This document shows, in pieces, positions 48,998 through 59,826 of a DNA stretch of 64,000 nt. How positions within the stretch are numbered: the stretch's first letter is position 1; each line of letters begins with the position of its first letter. The position numbers and the translations under genes are program-made. Source of the stretch: Sinimarinibacterium flocculans (GTDB lineage: Bacteria; Pseudomonadota; Gammaproteobacteria; Nevskiales; Nevskiaceae); NCBI RefSeq assembly GCF_003201205.1, contig NZ_QICN01000003.1:310001-374000 (forward strand). The letters are read 5' to 3'. Below the pieces are notes generated by a model. The model made no database searches, had not been told where the DNA came from, and worked only from the letters and a program-made list of their open reading frames with translations.

Positions 48998-50274
48998 CAG
49001 GCCTGTGGGTTGAGCAGTCGCACTTCGCGCTGCGGGAACGGAATCTCGATGCCGTTCTCGCGCAGCGTCTCGAAGATGATCAGCAGCAGGTCGCCGCCGA
49101 CGCGGTTGCGGCCATCGTCGATGCCGTCCATCCAGAACTCGACGAACATGTTGACGCCGGAGTCGCCGAAGCTGTCGATCTCGCAGTCCGGACGCTCCTC
49201 GAACGGGATGTCCTCGCCGCTGATGACCTGCGGGTGTTTCGCCACCGCCTCGCGGATCAGCTCGCACAGCCGGCGGATGTCGGTGTCGTAGGCCACCGAG
49301 AAATCGACCCGATAACGCTGCTTGCGATCCTTGTGCGTCCAGTTGGTGAACGGCTGCGTGATGAACGAGTCGTTCGGGATCAGGATGTCCTTGCCGTCGA
49401 AGGTCTCGATCGTCGTGTAGCGCAGCGTCAGTTCGCGGACGTAGCCGGCCTTGCCGTCCTCGAACTCGACGTAGTCGCCGACGTTGAGCGAGCGGTCGAA
49501 CAGGATGATGATCCCGGAGATGAAGTTCGACGCGATCGACTGCAGGCCGAAGCCCAGTCCGACGCCGAGCGCGCCGCCGAACACCGCGAGTGCCGTGAGA
49601 TTGATGCCCATGACCTGCAGGAACAGCAGGCCGACGGCCAGCGTGAGGCCGATCTGGTAGAGCTTGGCGACGACCTCGCGCATGCGCAGGTCGAGCTTCT
49701 CCTGGCGGCGGATCGTGCGGATGCCGACACCGCTGAAGACCCAGCCCAGCCACAGCAGCAGCGAACCGAACAGCAGCACGCGCATCACGCCGCTGGCGGT
49801 GAAGCTGAGATTGCCGATCTCGACCGACATCGATTCGAGCACGGCGGCGATCGGCTCGAGCACGCCGAGCAGGTGCAGGGTCAGCAGCGGGATGCCGATG
49901 ATCCGCAGGATGCGGCCGGCAATCGGTCCCACGCGCAGCGCGCGGATGCAGCTCTCGAACAGCCAGAGGATCGCCACGACCGCCGCGCAGCGCAGCACCC
50001 ACTGCTGGCCGAGCAGGGTCTTGCCCAGGGCCGCCGCGACCAGCAGCAACAGCGCCGTGATGGCCGGCTGCAGGACCGGATCGAGGGCACCGATCAGCCG
50101 GCGCGGCAGCGAGGCCGGACCGGCGAGCCGCGACAGGCGCCGGTAGGCCAGCCACGCGAGTGCGAAGGCAGCGACGACGATGCCGAACTGCATCCAGGTC
50201 GTCGAATCGGCCAGCGCCTCCTCGGCGACGCGGGCCACGTCACGGGTCAGCGCGTCGAGCCGCCCCGCGGTCAT
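48997..50274 (-). CDS. MscS-family mechanosensitive channel, medium size
   Basis: The 425-residue inner-membrane protein has about five transmembrane helices, then the MscS pore region (LAVFGGALGVGLGFGLQSIASNFISG). The beta domain shows DRSLNVGDYVEFEDGKAGYV and RYTTIETFDGKDILIPN, and the C-terminal domain ends near IPFPQREVRLL. It gates under membrane tension. The ATG at 50274 avoids overlap with the MoxR gene, 25 bases upstream. Being inside an operon with TPM, LemA and MoxR genes is unusual for a channel and suggests an envelope-stress role. Confidence 0.92.
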   Translation of the reverse strand: MTAGRLDALTRDVARVAEEALADSTTWMQFGIVVAAFALAWLAYRRLSRLAGPASLPRRLIGALDPVLQPAITALLLLVAAALGKTLLGQQWVLRCAAVVAILWLFESCIRALRVGPIAGRILRIIGIPLLTLHLLGVLEPIAAVLESMSVEIGNLSFTASGVMRVLLFGSLLLWLGWVFSGVGIRTIRRQEKLDLRMREVVAKLYQIGLTLAVGLLFLQVMGINLTALAVFGGALGVGLGFGLQSIASNFISGIIILFDRSLNVGDYVEFEDGKAGYVRELTLRYTTIETFDGKDILIPNDSFITQPFTNWTHKDRKQRYRVDFSVAYDTDIRRLCELIREAVAKHPQVISGEDIPFEERPDCEIDSFGDSGVNMFVEFWMDGIDDGRNRVGGDLLLIIFETLRENGIEIPFPQREVRLLNPQA

Positions 50275-50299
50275 CGTCGGTGCCGGTTGCGGCCCGCCG

Positions 50300-51142
50300 T
50301 CAGTTCGAGCGCCGTGCCATGAAGGCCACGCGCTCGAACAGATGGACATCGGCCTCGTTCTTCAGCAGCGCGCCGTAGAGCGGCGGCAGCGTCTTCTTGC
50401 CGCTGGCCTCGCGCAGCACGGCCGGATCGATGTCCTCGGCGACCAGCAGCTTGAGCCAGTCGAGCAGCTCCGAGGTGCTCGGCTTCTTCTTGAGTCCCGG
50501 AAGATCGCGCAGGCCGAAGAACACCTCCATCGCTTCCTGCAGCAGGTTCTTCTTGAGATTCGGGAAGTGGACATCGACGATCTTGGCCATCGTGTCCTTG
50601 TCGGGGAAGCGGATGTAGTGGAAGAAGCAGCGGCGCAGGAAGGCGTCCGGCAGCTCCTTTTCGTTGTTCGAGGTGATCAGGATGATCGGACGGTGCTTCG
50701 CCTTGACCGTCTCGCGCGTCTCGTGGACATAGAACTCCATCTGGTCGAGTTCGCGCAGCAGATCGTTGGGAAATTCGATGTCGGCCTTGTCGATCTCGTC
50801 GATCAGCAGCACCGGCTGCGTCTCGGAGTCAAAGGCCTCCCAGAGCTTGCCCTTGATGATGTAGTTGCGGATGTCCTTGACCGCCTCGTTGCCGAGCTGC
50901 GAATCGCGCAGCCGCGACACCGCGTCGTACTCGTAGAGACCGTGCTGCGCCTTGGTCGTCGACTTGATCGCCCAGTCGTAGAACGGGCGCTTGAGCGCGG
51001 CAGCGATCTCGCGCGCCAGCTGGGTCTTGCCGGTTCCCGGCTCGCCCTTGACCAGCAGCGGTCGCGCCAGCGTCACCGCGGCGTTGACCGCCATCATCAG
51101 GTCGTCGGTCGCGACGTAGCTCTCGGTGCCTTCGAAACGCAC
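50300..51142 (-). CDS. MoxR-family AAA+ ATPase
   Basis: The 280-residue cytoplasmic ATPase has Walker A GEPGTGKT (about residues 33-40), Walker B LLIDEIDKAD and sensor 1 LITSNNEKELPDAFLRRC. It ends in the lid helix region. MoxR ATPases act as chaperones, usually with a von Willebrand factor A partner; none is encoded next to it here. The GTG at 51142 is chosen because AAGGA lies six bases upstream and the protein then begins RFEGTESYVAT. It sits between TPM and MscS genes. Confidence 0.94.
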   Translation of the reverse strand: MRFEGTESYVATDDLMMAVNAAVTLARPLLVKGEPGTGKTQLAREIAAALKRPFYDWAIKSTTKAQHGLYEYDAVSRLRDSQLGNEAVKDIRNYIIKGKLWEAFDSETQPVLLIDEIDKADIEFPNDLLRELDQMEFYVHETRETVKAKHRPIILITSNNEKELPDAFLRRCFFHYIRFPDKDTMAKIVDVHFPNLKKNLLQEAMEVFFGLRDLPGLKKKPSTSELLDWLKLLVAEDIDPAVLREASGKKTLPPLYGALLKNEADVHLFERVAFMARRSN

Positions 51143-51180
51143 GGGATGTCCTTGATCGGGTGAGGGGGAATGCCCGCAGT

Positions 51181-51678
51181 CTACAGAAGCGCGGGGGCGT
51201 CCGGCAGTTCGTTGCCGGCGGCGCGCCCGGGCGGATGGCGCGCGAGCACGGCCGCCACCGCCTCGATGCCGGCGATGGCGCCCTCGCGGAATGCGCCGGT
51301 GCGGAACCGCGATTCCATGACCTGACAGCAGGCTTCCCATTGCGCCGCGGAGACGACGCCGCCGGCCACGCCTCGGTCGGCGACGATCTCGACGTCGCGG
51401 TCGGCGAGCAGCAGGTAGATCAGCACGCCGTTGTTGTGCTCGGTATCCCAGACCCGCAACTCCGAGAACACCTCGATCGCGCGCTCGCGGGGCGTCTGCC
51501 CCCGCCACAGGGCCGACAGCGGCAGGCCGGGCTCGACGGCGAAGCGGATCTGTCCGGCATGCAGCGATTCGGCGCGGCGCACGGCCTCCTCGATCGCCGC
51601 GAGCGTCTGCCGGTCGAAACGCCGCCGCACCATCAGGCTGCCGGTGCACAGGTGGCGGATGGCACGCAGGAGCCTCAT
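51181..51678 (-). CDS. TPM-domain protein, small
   Basis: The 165-residue protein has a TPM_phosphatase-type domain (ESLHAGQIRFAVEPGLPLSAL, LLADRDVEIVADRGVAGGV, FREGAIAGIEAV). It has no clear signal peptide or membrane anchor. It starts one base after the stop of the larger TPM gene and is likely coupled to it. TPM proteins have been tied to photosystem repair in plants and to envelope functions in bacteria; the exact bacterial role is unsettled. MoxR follows after 38 bases. Confidence 0.85.
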   Translation of the reverse strand: MRLLRAIRHLCTGSLMVRRRFDRQTLAAIEEAVRRAESLHAGQIRFAVEPGLPLSALWRGQTPRERAIEVFSELRVWDTEHNNGVLIYLLLADRDVEIVADRGVAGGVVSAAQWEACCQVMESRFRTGAFREGAIAGIEAVAAVLARHPPGRAAGNELPDAPALL

Positions 51679-51679
51679 C

Positions 51680-52513
51680 TCACCATCTCCCCGAGGCGCC
51701 GCCACCACCGAAGCCGCCCCCGCCGCCGGAGAATCCCCCGCCGAATCCGCCGCCACCGAAGCCCCCCCGCCCTGCGCCGCCACCGTGAAAACCGCCGCGC
51801 ATGCCGACCAGGGTCGTGAAGAACACGGCCACGCCGACCAGGGCCGCGAAGAACGCCACGCCGACCAGCCACCAGATCAGCACGAAGCTCAGGCCGCCGA
51901 CGATCAGACCGGCGAACGCCGGCCCGAGCGCCCGGCGCAGGCCCTGGCCGAGCGCCAGCGCGACGAAGAACAGCACCGGCAGGGCCGCAGGTGCCTCGCC
52001 GCGGGAGCCGGTGCGGCGCGTATCCGGCTCCGGCAGGGGCTCGCCGTCGACCAGGCCGATCAGGCGATCGACGCCGGCCTCGATCCCTCCCGGCAGGTCG
52101 CCGGCACGAAAGCGCGGGAGGATGACCTCCTCGATCACACGCTTGGCGATCGCGTCCGGGATCGCCCCTTCGAGACCGTAGCCGACCTCGATGCGCACGG
52201 CGCGGTCGCGCATCGCGACCAGCAGCAGCGCCCCGTCGTCCACGCCCCGGCGTCCGAGCCGCCAAGCCTCCGCGACGCGGATGGCGTACTGCTCGATGGT
52301 TTCCGGCTCGGTGGTCGGCAACACCAGCACCGCGATCTGGCTCCCCTTGGCTTGCTCGAAGGCGGCGAGCCGATCGCTCAGGGCCTGCTGCTGCGCGCGG
52401 CTGAGCGTGCCGGTCTGGTCAGTCACGCGAGCGACCGGCGGCACCGGCACCTCCGCCCACGCCGGCGCAGCGAGCAGCAGTGCCGCAGCGATCAGCCCTG
52501 CACGCAGGAACAT
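51680..52513 (-). CDS. YgcG-type TPM-domain protein with Gly-rich tail
   Basis: The 277-residue protein has a signal peptide (LIAAALLLAAPAWAEV). A periplasmic TPM domain follows (VTDQTGTLSRAQQQALSDRL, IAVLVLPTTEPETIEQYAIRVAEAW, IEVGYGLEGAIPDAIAKRVI). Two transmembrane segments and a tail of Gly-Gly-Phe repeats follow, standard for YgcG proteins. It begins four bases after the LemA stop. LemA plus YgcG pairs are frequent in bacteria and are thought to act together at the membrane. Confidence 0.93.
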   Translation of the reverse strand: MFLRAGLIAAALLLAAPAWAEVPVPPVARVTDQTGTLSRAQQQALSDRLAAFEQAKGSQIAVLVLPTTEPETIEQYAIRVAEAWRLGRRGVDDGALLLVAMRDRAVRIEVGYGLEGAIPDAIAKRVIEEVILPRFRAGDLPGGIEAGVDRLIGLVDGEPLPEPDTRRTGSRGEAPAALPVLFFVALALGQGLRRALGPAFAGLIVGGLSFVLIWWLVGVAFFAALVGVAVFFTTLVGMRGGFHGGGAGRGGFGGGGFGGGFSGGGGGFGGGGASGRW

Positions 52514-52517
52514 GCCC

Positions 52518-53117
52518 TCAGCCGCCGAAGTCCACCGCTGGCGGTTTCGAGATCGCCTGCTCGTCCTCGACCGTGAAGCTGGGCTTGACCTGCATGCCGA
52601 AGATCATCGCGGTCAGGTTGCTCGGAAACGAGCGCACCGTCGTGTTGTAGGCCTGCACCGCCTGGATGTAGCGGTTGCGCGCGACGGTGATACGGTTCTC
52701 GGTACCTTCGAGCTGGGCTTGCAGATCGCGGAACAGTGCATCGGACTTCAGGTCGGGGTAGCTCTCGACGACCGCCAGCAGCCTCGACAAGGCACCGGAG
52801 AGCTGGCCCTGCGCCTGACCGAACGCCTGCAGGGCAGCGGCGTCGTTGACCATCTCCGGCGAGACGTTCACTTGGCCGACCCGCGCCCGGGCGTTGGTCA
52901 CCTCGGTGAGCACGCGCTCTTCCTGGGCCGCATAGCCCTTCACCGTGTTGACGAGGTTCGGCACCAGGTCGGCCCGGCGCTGGTACTGGTTGAGCACCTC
53001 CGCCCAGGCCGCCGTGATCTGCTCGTCCTGGCTCTGCAGGGCGTTGTAACCGCAGCCCGACAGCAGCGGTGCGAGCAGCAGCGACAGCACCACGGTCCAT
53101 CCCGCAAGGGTCTTCAT
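52518..53117 (-). CDS. lemA: LemA family protein, lipoprotein form
   Basis: The 199-residue protein has a lipobox (LLSGC, Cys near residue 22). It shows the LemA helical core: ITAAWAEVLNQYQRRADLVPNLVNTVKGYA, NARARVGQ and LEGTENRITVARNRYIQAVQAYNTTVRSFPSN. LemA proteins form helical bundles near the cell envelope, but their function is uncertain. The ATG at 53117 places the signal peptide at the N-terminus; a longer frame from 53174 does not. It is followed at four bases by the YgcG-type TPM gene. Confidence 0.94.
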   Translation of the reverse strand: MKTLAGWTVVLSLLLAPLLSGCGYNALQSQDEQITAAWAEVLNQYQRRADLVPNLVNTVKGYAAQEERVLTEVTNARARVGQVNVSPEMVNDAAALQAFGQAQGQLSGALSRLLAVVESYPDLKSDALFRDLQAQLEGTENRITVARNRYIQAVQAYNTTVRSFPSNLTAMIFGMQVKPSFTVEDEQAISKPPAVDFGG

Positions 53118-53170
53118 CGGCGACTCCGGTGGTGGGGCGAGCACGAATATGGTCGGGCAGACGCCGTCCT

Positions 53171-54604
53171 TCAAGTCCGCGACCGGCCTTGTCCGCTGAC
53201 GAGCTGCAGTTCCGCGCGCAGCTGGCGGAGAAAGTCGGGCAGGCGCTGCTGCGGGGGCTTGATGCGGTTCAGCTCGGTCAGTGCCCAGACGCCGAGCAGC
53301 ACGAACACCAGCGGAAAGGCGACGAAGAAGCAGACCGCGATGGCGACCAGCCAGTACTGCCGCCGCTGCTTGAACCGGGCCGGCACCGGCCGACCCTTCT
53401 GCGCGATCAGGTGATCGAGCGCGGGGGTGCGCTGCCCCTTGCGGTGCGCGTGCTCGATCGCTGCCAGAAACTTCGGGGCCGGCTTCCCGTCAGTATCGAT
53501 GCGCGTCGCGGTCGCGCGCGACGCCGCCGGCGCCGGCGCCGGCATTCGTTGGCGGGCGGCCGCCGGCGGCGGGGGGCGTGGCGGTTGCGCCGCAGCGCCG
53601 CCGGGGTATCCGCCGGCCGGCAGGCGGGCTTCGTGGTTGCGCGCCGCCAGCACACGCAGCAGCGCAAGCGCGGCCCAGACGACGAAACCGGACGAGGCCA
53701 GCAGCACGGTCAGTTCGACATAGCCGGTCAGCCCCCAGCACAGCGCGGCGGCGGCAAGACCCAGCAGCACAGCGGGCGCAGCGGGACTGCGCGCGACCTG
53801 CCATGCACCGACGAGAATGGCCAGCAGCACGACGCCGGCGAGCACGAACGGAACGACCTTGGGGCTCGTCGCTCCGCTGGCGCGTGCCTCCGCGAGCAGT
53901 CCGTAAACCCGCACACTCAGATCGGCCCACTGCCCCTGCGCGCGACGCCAGGCGGCAGCGACCGCAGCGGCGGGGTCCCGGCGAAGCGCCTGCGCCAGCG
54001 TGTCGCCGCCACCGTACGCCTCCGGCGGCGTCGCTTCGTCGGGGCTCGCATTCGGGACCGCGGCTGCTGCATCCGCACCCCAGCGCGCGACCATCACCAG
54101 TTCCCGGGGATCGCCGACCTCGCCCGACGCTTCGCCGGCGGCGACCATGAGGCCGTAGACGCCGTGCAGCATGCCGGCACCCACAGCATCCGCCGTCACC
54201 TGCGGCAAGACCTGCTCGCGCAACACCCGGGCGACTTCCTCGGGTGCCAGTTCGCGGCCGAACGCCGGACTTACCGCGACCGCGACCTCGCGCGTCGACG
54301 ACCACATGAGCAGCGCCACGCGGGCGCCGGGATCGGACCGGGCGGCGACATAGGCCTGCAGGCTGACCCGCGCGTAGTCCTGCAAGGTGTCCGGAGCGAG
54401 ATCGCCGACGGTCACCACCGCCATCGTGAAGCCGGTAGCCGCGGCATAGCTCGCGAGCGTGCTGTCGAGCTGCAGCATGGTGTCGACGTCGAGCACGCCG
54501 GCCATGTCGACGACACTGCCGTTCGGCGACACCGGTTCGGCCGCGACGACCGTCGTCGCCCAGACCCACAGCATCGCGGCCCATCCGGCCTGTCGCAGTC
54601 GCAT
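53171..54604 (-). CDS. Large membrane TPM-domain protein
   Basis: The 477-residue protein has a signal peptide (AAMLWVWATTVVAAEP) and an N-terminal TPM-type domain (GSVVDMAGVLDVDTMLQLDSTL, LAPDTLQDYARVSLQ). Two or three central transmembrane helices, a Pro/Ala-rich linker and a C-terminal cytoplasmic or membrane-associated part with another helix pair follow. It opens the TPM-LemA-TPM-TPM-MoxR-MscS-DUF3228 run, 53 bases before lemA and 63 bases after pgk. I recognise only the TPM domain; the rest is unassigned. The ATG at 54604 has GGGGGCAGGG upstream. Confidence 0.8.
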   Translation of the reverse strand: MRLRQAGWAAMLWVWATTVVAAEPVSPNGSVVDMAGVLDVDTMLQLDSTLASYAAATGFTMAVVTVGDLAPDTLQDYARVSLQAYVAARSDPGARVALLMWSSTREVAVAVSPAFGRELAPEEVARVLREQVLPQVTADAVGAGMLHGVYGLMVAAGEASGEVGDPRELVMVARWGADAAAAVPNASPDEATPPEAYGGGDTLAQALRRDPAAAVAAAWRRAQGQWADLSVRVYGLLAEARASGATSPKVVPFVLAGVVLLAILVGAWQVARSPAAPAVLLGLAAAALCWGLTGYVELTVLLASSGFVVWAALALLRVLAARNHEARLPAGGYPGGAAAQPPRPPPPAAARQRMPAPAPAASRATATRIDTDGKPAPKFLAAIEHAHRKGQRTPALDHLIAQKGRPVPARFKQRRQYWLVAIAVCFFVAFPLVFVLLGVWALTELNRIKPPQQRLPDFLRQLRAELQLVSGQGRSRT

Positions 54605-54667
54605 CCCTGCCCCCTGCCTTGCTGCGGCGATCATGCCGGCCGCCGGCGGGGCGGGCAAGCGGCACTC

Positions 54668-55843
54668 CTATCGGGCGCGCTGCTCCAGCATCGCCACGGC
54701 CGGGAGCTTCTTGCCTTCGAGGAACTCGAGGAAGGCGCCGCCGCCGGTCGAGATGTAGCCGATCTCGCCGGCCACGCCGAACTTGTCGATGGCGGCGAGC
54801 GTATCGCCGCCGCCGGCGAGCGAGAACGCCGGGGACTCCGCGATCGCTTTCGCCAGGGCGCGGGTTCCGCCGGCGAAAGCGTCGTACTCGAAGACGCCGA
54901 CGGGGCCGTTCCAGACGATGGTGCCGGCCGCGGCGAGCTGCGCGGCAAGCTTGGCGCGTGTCTTCGGGCCGATGTCGAGGATCATCTCGTCATCCTGGAT
55001 ATCGTCCACCGTACGCACCTCGGCGCGCGCCTCGGCAGAGATCTCCGTCGCGACGACGACGTCTTCGGGCAGCGGAATGTCACCGCCGCGTGCCTGGATC
55101 TTCGCGCGGATCGCCTTCGCCGTATCGAGCATCTCCATCTCGCACAGCGACTTGCCGATCGAGAAGCCGGCGGCGGCAAGAAAGGTGTTGGCGATGCCGC
55201 CGCCGATGATCAGCTGGTCGGCCTTGTCGGCGAGGTTGTTGAGCAGGTCGAGCTTGGTCGACACCTTGCTGCCGCCGACGATCACCGCCAGCGGACGCTT
55301 CGGTTGTGCGAGGGCCTTGCCGAGCGCGTCGAGTTCGGCGGCCAGCAGCGGCCCCGCGCAGGACACGGGCGCGAAGCGGCCGACGCCATGCGTCGAGACT
55401 TCGGCGCGGTGCGCGGTGCCGAAGGCATCCATCACGTAGACGTCGCACAGCGCCGCCATCTTGCGCGCCAGCGCCTCGTCATCCTGCTTCTCGCCGACCA
55501 GGAAGCGGGTGTTCTCGCCGAGGGCGATCTGCCCCGGCGCCAGATCCACACCGTCGATCCAGTTGCTGATCAGCGGCACCGTGCGCTCCAGCGCGTTCGA
55601 CAGCCACGCGGCCACCGGTGTCAGCGAGGCATCGGGCTCGAACCGTCCGGCCTTGGGCCGGCCCAGATGGGAAACGACCAGGACCGATGCGCCGCGTTCG
55701 AGCGCCTGCCTGAGGGTCGGCAGCGAGGCCCGCAGTCGCGCATCCGAGGTGATGCGGCCGTTGGCGATCGGCACGTTCAGATCCTGCCGGATCAGCACCC
55801 GCTTGCCGGCGAGATCGAGATCGGACATGCGAAGGATGGTCAT
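54668..55843 (-). CDS. pgk: Phosphoglycerate kinase
   Basis: Pgk interconverts 1,3-bisphosphoglycerate and 3-phosphoglycerate with ADP/ATP. The 391-residue length is normal. Signatures [23 protein letters not shown], the hinge/nucleotide region [12 protein letters not shown] and GGGDTLAAI are all present. It is the third gene of tkt-gap-pgk, 85 bases after gap, with a hairpin between them that may lower its expression. The ATG at 55843 has GAGGG nearby. Confidence 0.98.
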   Translation of the reverse strand: MTILRMSDLDLAGKRVLIRQDLNVPIANGRITSDARLRASLPTLRQALERGASVLVVSHLGRPKAGRFEPDASLTPVAAWLSNALERTVPLISNWIDGVDLAPGQIALGENTRFLVGEKQDDEALARKMAALCDVYVMDAFGTAHRAEVSTHGVGRFAPVSCAGPLLAAELDALGKALAQPKRPLAVIVGGSKVSTKLDLLNNLADKADQLIIGGGIANTFLAAAGFSIGKSLCEMEMLDTAKAIRAKIQARGGDIPLPEDVVVATEISAEARAEVRTVDDIQDDEMILDIGPKTRAKLAAQLAAAGTIVWNGPVGVFEYDAFAGGTRALAKAIAESPAFSLAGGGDTLAAIDKFGVAGEIGYISTGGGAFLEFLEGKKLPAVAMLEQRAR

Positions 55844-55882
55844 GGCGAGGCCCTCGTTAGGCGTTCGTGTTTCAGAAATCGA

Positions 55883-55907
55883 AAGGCCCCGTGGTGGACG
55901 GGGCCTT
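55883..55907 (-). terminator. Hairpin between gap and pgk, possible partial terminator
   Basis: On the minus strand AAGGCCCCGT pairs with ACGGGGCCTT around a five-base loop, followed by TCGATTTC. The T-tract is interrupted, so read-through to pgk is likely, with some attenuation. Confidence 0.55.
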
Positions 55908-55928
55908 GCGTGATGGCTGCAGCGCGGC

Positions 55929-56945
<1,017 letters not shown>

Positions 56946-56952
56946 TCAGCAC

Positions 56953-56968
56953 GTGCGCCGCGGCGCAC
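56953..56968. repeat. Perfect 16-base palindrome in the gap leader
   Basis: GTGCGCCGCGGCGCAC lies between tkt and gap, 20 bases before the gap ATG. It could be an operator or form a hairpin close to the ribosome-binding site; no regulator is known. Confidence 0.5.
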
Positions 56969-57035
56969 CGGAAAACCTGATCTGGGCCGATCCCTGCCCA
57001 TCCCGCCGGGCCGGGGCCAAAAACGGGGGCATATT

Positions 57036-59045
57036 TTACGCTAGTAGCTTCAAGGCCCGGTCGTGGACCGTTTCGGCGGTCAGCCCCAGATACTCGAACA
57101 CCGCTGCCGCCGGCGCGGATTCGCCGAAGCGATCGACGCCGATCACATCACCGTCGAGCCCCACGAACGCGCGCCAGTACAGCGACACACCGGCCTCGAC
57201 CGCCAGACGCTTGCGCACGCTGGACGGCAGGACCGACTCGCGATACGCGGCATCCTGCGCGGCAAACACTTCGGCGCAGGGCATCGACACGACGCGCACG
57301 CCACGACCGGCGGCGCCCAGCTTCTGCGCCGCTGCCATCGCCAGCTGCACTTCGGAACCGGTCGCGATCAAGATCAGCTCCGGCGTGCCGCCGTCCGAAT
57401 CCGATGATTCCCACAGCACGTAACCGCCGCGGCGCGCGCCGTCGTGATGCGACGCGCCATGGGCCTGCGGCGGCAGGTTCTGCCGCGTCAGCGCCAACGC
57501 CGACGGACCGTCGCTGCGCGCGATCGCGCTGGTCCAAGCGACGGCGGTCTCGAACGGATCGGCCGGGCGCCAGACATGCATGCCCGGGATCAGCCGCAGC
57601 GAGGCGACATGCTCCACGGCCTGATGCGTCGGCCCGTCCTCGCCAAGACCGATGGAGTCGTGCGTGAGCACGAAGATGCTGCGCTGCTTCATCAGCGCCG
57701 CCATGCGCAGGGCGTTGCGCGCGTAGTCGGAGAAGACCAGGAAGGTGCCGCCGAACGGAATCAGGCCGCCATGCAACGCGATGCCGTTGAGCACCGCCGA
57801 CATGCCGAACTCGCGCACACCGTAGTTCACGTAGTTCCCGTCGAAGGCGCCCGTGCGAATCGCCTTGTGCCCCTTGAAATCGGTGCAGTTGGATTCGGAC
57901 AGGTCCGCCGAGCCGCCGAACAGTTCCGGCAGCTTGGGTGCCAGCACGTCGAGCACGGCCTTGGATGCCTTGCGTGTGGCGACCGGCTTGTCGGCCTTCG
58001 CGCTCTGGGCCAGCAGCTGCTCGACCGTGGCCGACCAGTCGTCCGGCAGTTCACCGGCCATGCGCCGCGTAAGCTCGGCGGCGTCCTGCGGAAACGCCGC
58101 AGCATAGGCCTGGAACCGCTCGTTCCACGCTTGTTCGCGCTCGGAACCCCTGGCCTTCGCATCCCAGCCACCGCGCACGTCTTCCGGGATCTCGAAAGGC
58201 GCGTGCGGCCAGCCGAGCTGTTCACGCGCCAGCGCGATCTCGGCATCGCCGAGCGGGGCGCCGTGACACTTTTCCTTGCCCTGCAGGTTCGGCGAGCCAA
58301 AACCGATGATGGTCTTGCAGCAGATCAGCGTCGGCTTGTCGGCCGACTTGCGCGCGGTCTCGATGGCCGTGCGGATCTCGGCGGCGCTGTGGCCGTCGAC
58401 ATTGCGGACCACCTGCCAGCCGTAGGACTCGAAGCGCGCGGGAGTGTCGTCGCGGAACCAGCCGTCGACCTCGCCGTCGATCGAGATGTCGTTGTCGTCA
58501 TAGAACACGACGAGCTTGTTCAGGCCCAGCGTCCCGGCCAGGGAGCAGGCTTCGTGCGAGATGCCTTCCATCAGGCAGCCATCGCCGACGAAGACGTAGG
58601 TGTAGTGATCGACGACGCTGTGGCCATCGTGGTTGAAGCGTGCTGCCAGCACGCGTTCGGCCAGCGCCATGCCGACCGCATTGGCCAGCCCCTGGCCCAG
58701 CGGCCCGGTCGTGGTCTCGACGCCCGGCGTCAGATGATTCTCCGGGTGTCCCGGCGTCTTCGAGTGCAGCTGGCGGAAGTTCTTCAGCTCCTCGATCGGG
58801 AGTGCGTAGCCCGACAGGTGCAGCAATGCGTACAGCAGCATCGACCCGTGCCCGTTGGACACGACGAAGCGGTCGCGGTCCGCCCACCGGGGATTCGCCG
58901 GGTTGTGAACGAGAAAGTCGTTCCACAGCACCTCGGCGATGTCGGCCATGCCCATCGGCATGCCCGGGTGGCCGGAATTGGCCTTCTGCACGGCATCCAT
59001 CGCCAGGGCGCGCACGGCGTTGGCCAGTTCGAAGCGAGTGGGCAT
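57036..59045 (-). CDS. tkt: Transketolase
   Basis: This 669-residue thiamine-diphosphate enzyme moves two-carbon units in the pentose phosphate or Calvin pathway. Conserved pieces are [16 protein letters not shown], the ThDP motif [13 protein letters not shown] ending in the NDISIDG metal region, and [18 protein letters not shown] and [15 protein letters not shown] in the second half. The ATG at 59045 is preferred because GGTGAG lies just before it; an in-frame GTG three codons earlier has no ribosome site. It is the first gene of tkt-gap-pgk, with no RuBisCO genes visible. Confidence 0.98.
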   Translation of the reverse strand: MPTRFELANAVRALAMDAVQKANSGHPGMPMGMADIAEVLWNDFLVHNPANPRWADRDRFVVSNGHGSMLLYALLHLSGYALPIEELKNFRQLHSKTPGHPENHLTPGVETTTGPLGQGLANAVGMALAERVLAARFNHDGHSVVDHYTYVFVGDGCLMEGISHEACSLAGTLGLNKLVVFYDDNDISIDGEVDGWFRDDTPARFESYGWQVVRNVDGHSAAEIRTAIETARKSADKPTLICCKTIIGFGSPNLQGKEKCHGAPLGDAEIALAREQLGWPHAPFEIPEDVRGGWDAKARGSEREQAWNERFQAYAAAFPQDAAELTRRMAGELPDDWSATVEQLLAQSAKADKPVATRKASKAVLDVLAPKLPELFGGSADLSESNCTDFKGHKAIRTGAFDGNYVNYGVREFGMSAVLNGIALHGGLIPFGGTFLVFSDYARNALRMAALMKQRSIFVLTHDSIGLGEDGPTHQAVEHVASLRLIPGMHVWRPADPFETAVAWTSAIARSDGPSALALTRQNLPPQAHGASHHDGARRGGYVLWESSDSDGGTPELILIATGSEVQLAMAAAQKLGAAGRGVRVVSMPCAEVFAAQDAAYRESVLPSSVRKRLAVEAGVSLYWRAFVGLDGDVIGVDRFGESAPAAAVFEYLGLTAETVHDRALKLLA

Positions 59046-59133
59046 CAAGCTCACCGTAGAAGCGGGGGAGAGGGGGGATCCTCGGGGGCGCGTATTGTCC
59101 GGGTTTGCACCCAGAGGGGCAACCGACCGGCGC

Positions 59134-59826
59134 TCAGCGCGGCGCGACCGGCTTGATCAGGTAAAGCGCGATCTGCGGATACCAGGGGTGCTCGCCGTAC
59201 TCCAGACGCAGCAGCTGCCCGGTCTCCTCCGCCAGCCAGCGGGTGCGGGTCTGCCGGCGCGGGTCCGGCAGCAGGGCAACGCGCTCGTCGATGCGCAGGG
59301 CCATTCCCGAGTAGCCCGGCGTGACGATGGCTTCGCGCGTACAAACGACGCTCTCCCGCACTTCGGTGAAGAAGCGCTGCTGCTCGCGCAGACGCGAGTA
59401 GTGCAGCCGCTCCGGCACCGCGACGGATTGATCCCCGCCGCAGTCCACAGGTGTTTCGACCCGGCTGCCGGCAGCGTGGCTCTCGAAAAGGTCGACCGGC
59501 AGCCCGCGCGAGTAGATCACGCGCTGATCGCGCAGCTGCAGCGCCAGACCGTCGACGCCGTACCAGGTCTGGGTCCCGTCGCTGGCCACATGTCCCAGGA
59601 GCAGCAGGGCCTGGAAGCGGTCGCCGACGCGCAGAAACATCGACGCGTACGGCAGGTCCTCAAGGGTCGCCATCGGCCCACCCAGCGGCGAAGCCTGCTG
59701 CGCCCCCGGCAAGGCCTGCCGGATGGACTGGTCGGCACTGCAACCTGCGAGAACGGCGGCCAGAACCATGCCGGTGGTCCACAGCGCCCATCGCCGCGGG
59801 TCACTCTTCAAGGATCTGCTCCGCAT
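59134..59826 (-). CDS. yjbF: YjbF/GfcB-like lipoprotein of exopolysaccharide secretion
   Basis: The 230-residue lipoprotein has a lipobox (LAGC near residue 29). The YjbF/GfcB family features present are [20 protein letters not shown], a [25 protein letters not shown] segment and [12 protein letters not shown]. Paired cysteines (VDCGG and VVCTRE) may form a disulfide. The ATG at 59826 overlaps the yjbH end by 26 bases. In E. coli the yjb and gfc operons are needed for extracellular polysaccharide production; the same is inferred here. Confidence 0.85.
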   Translation of the reverse strand: MRSRSLKSDPRRWALWTTGMVLAAVLAGCSADQSIRQALPGAQQASPLGGPMATLEDLPYASMFLRVGDRFQALLLLGHVASDGTQTWYGVDGLALQLRDQRVIYSRGLPVDLFESHAAGSRVETPVDCGGDQSVAVPERLHYSRLREQQRFFTEVRESVVCTREAIVTPGYSGMALRIDERVALLPDPRRQTRTRWLAEETGQLLRLEYGEHPWYPQIALYLIKPVAPR

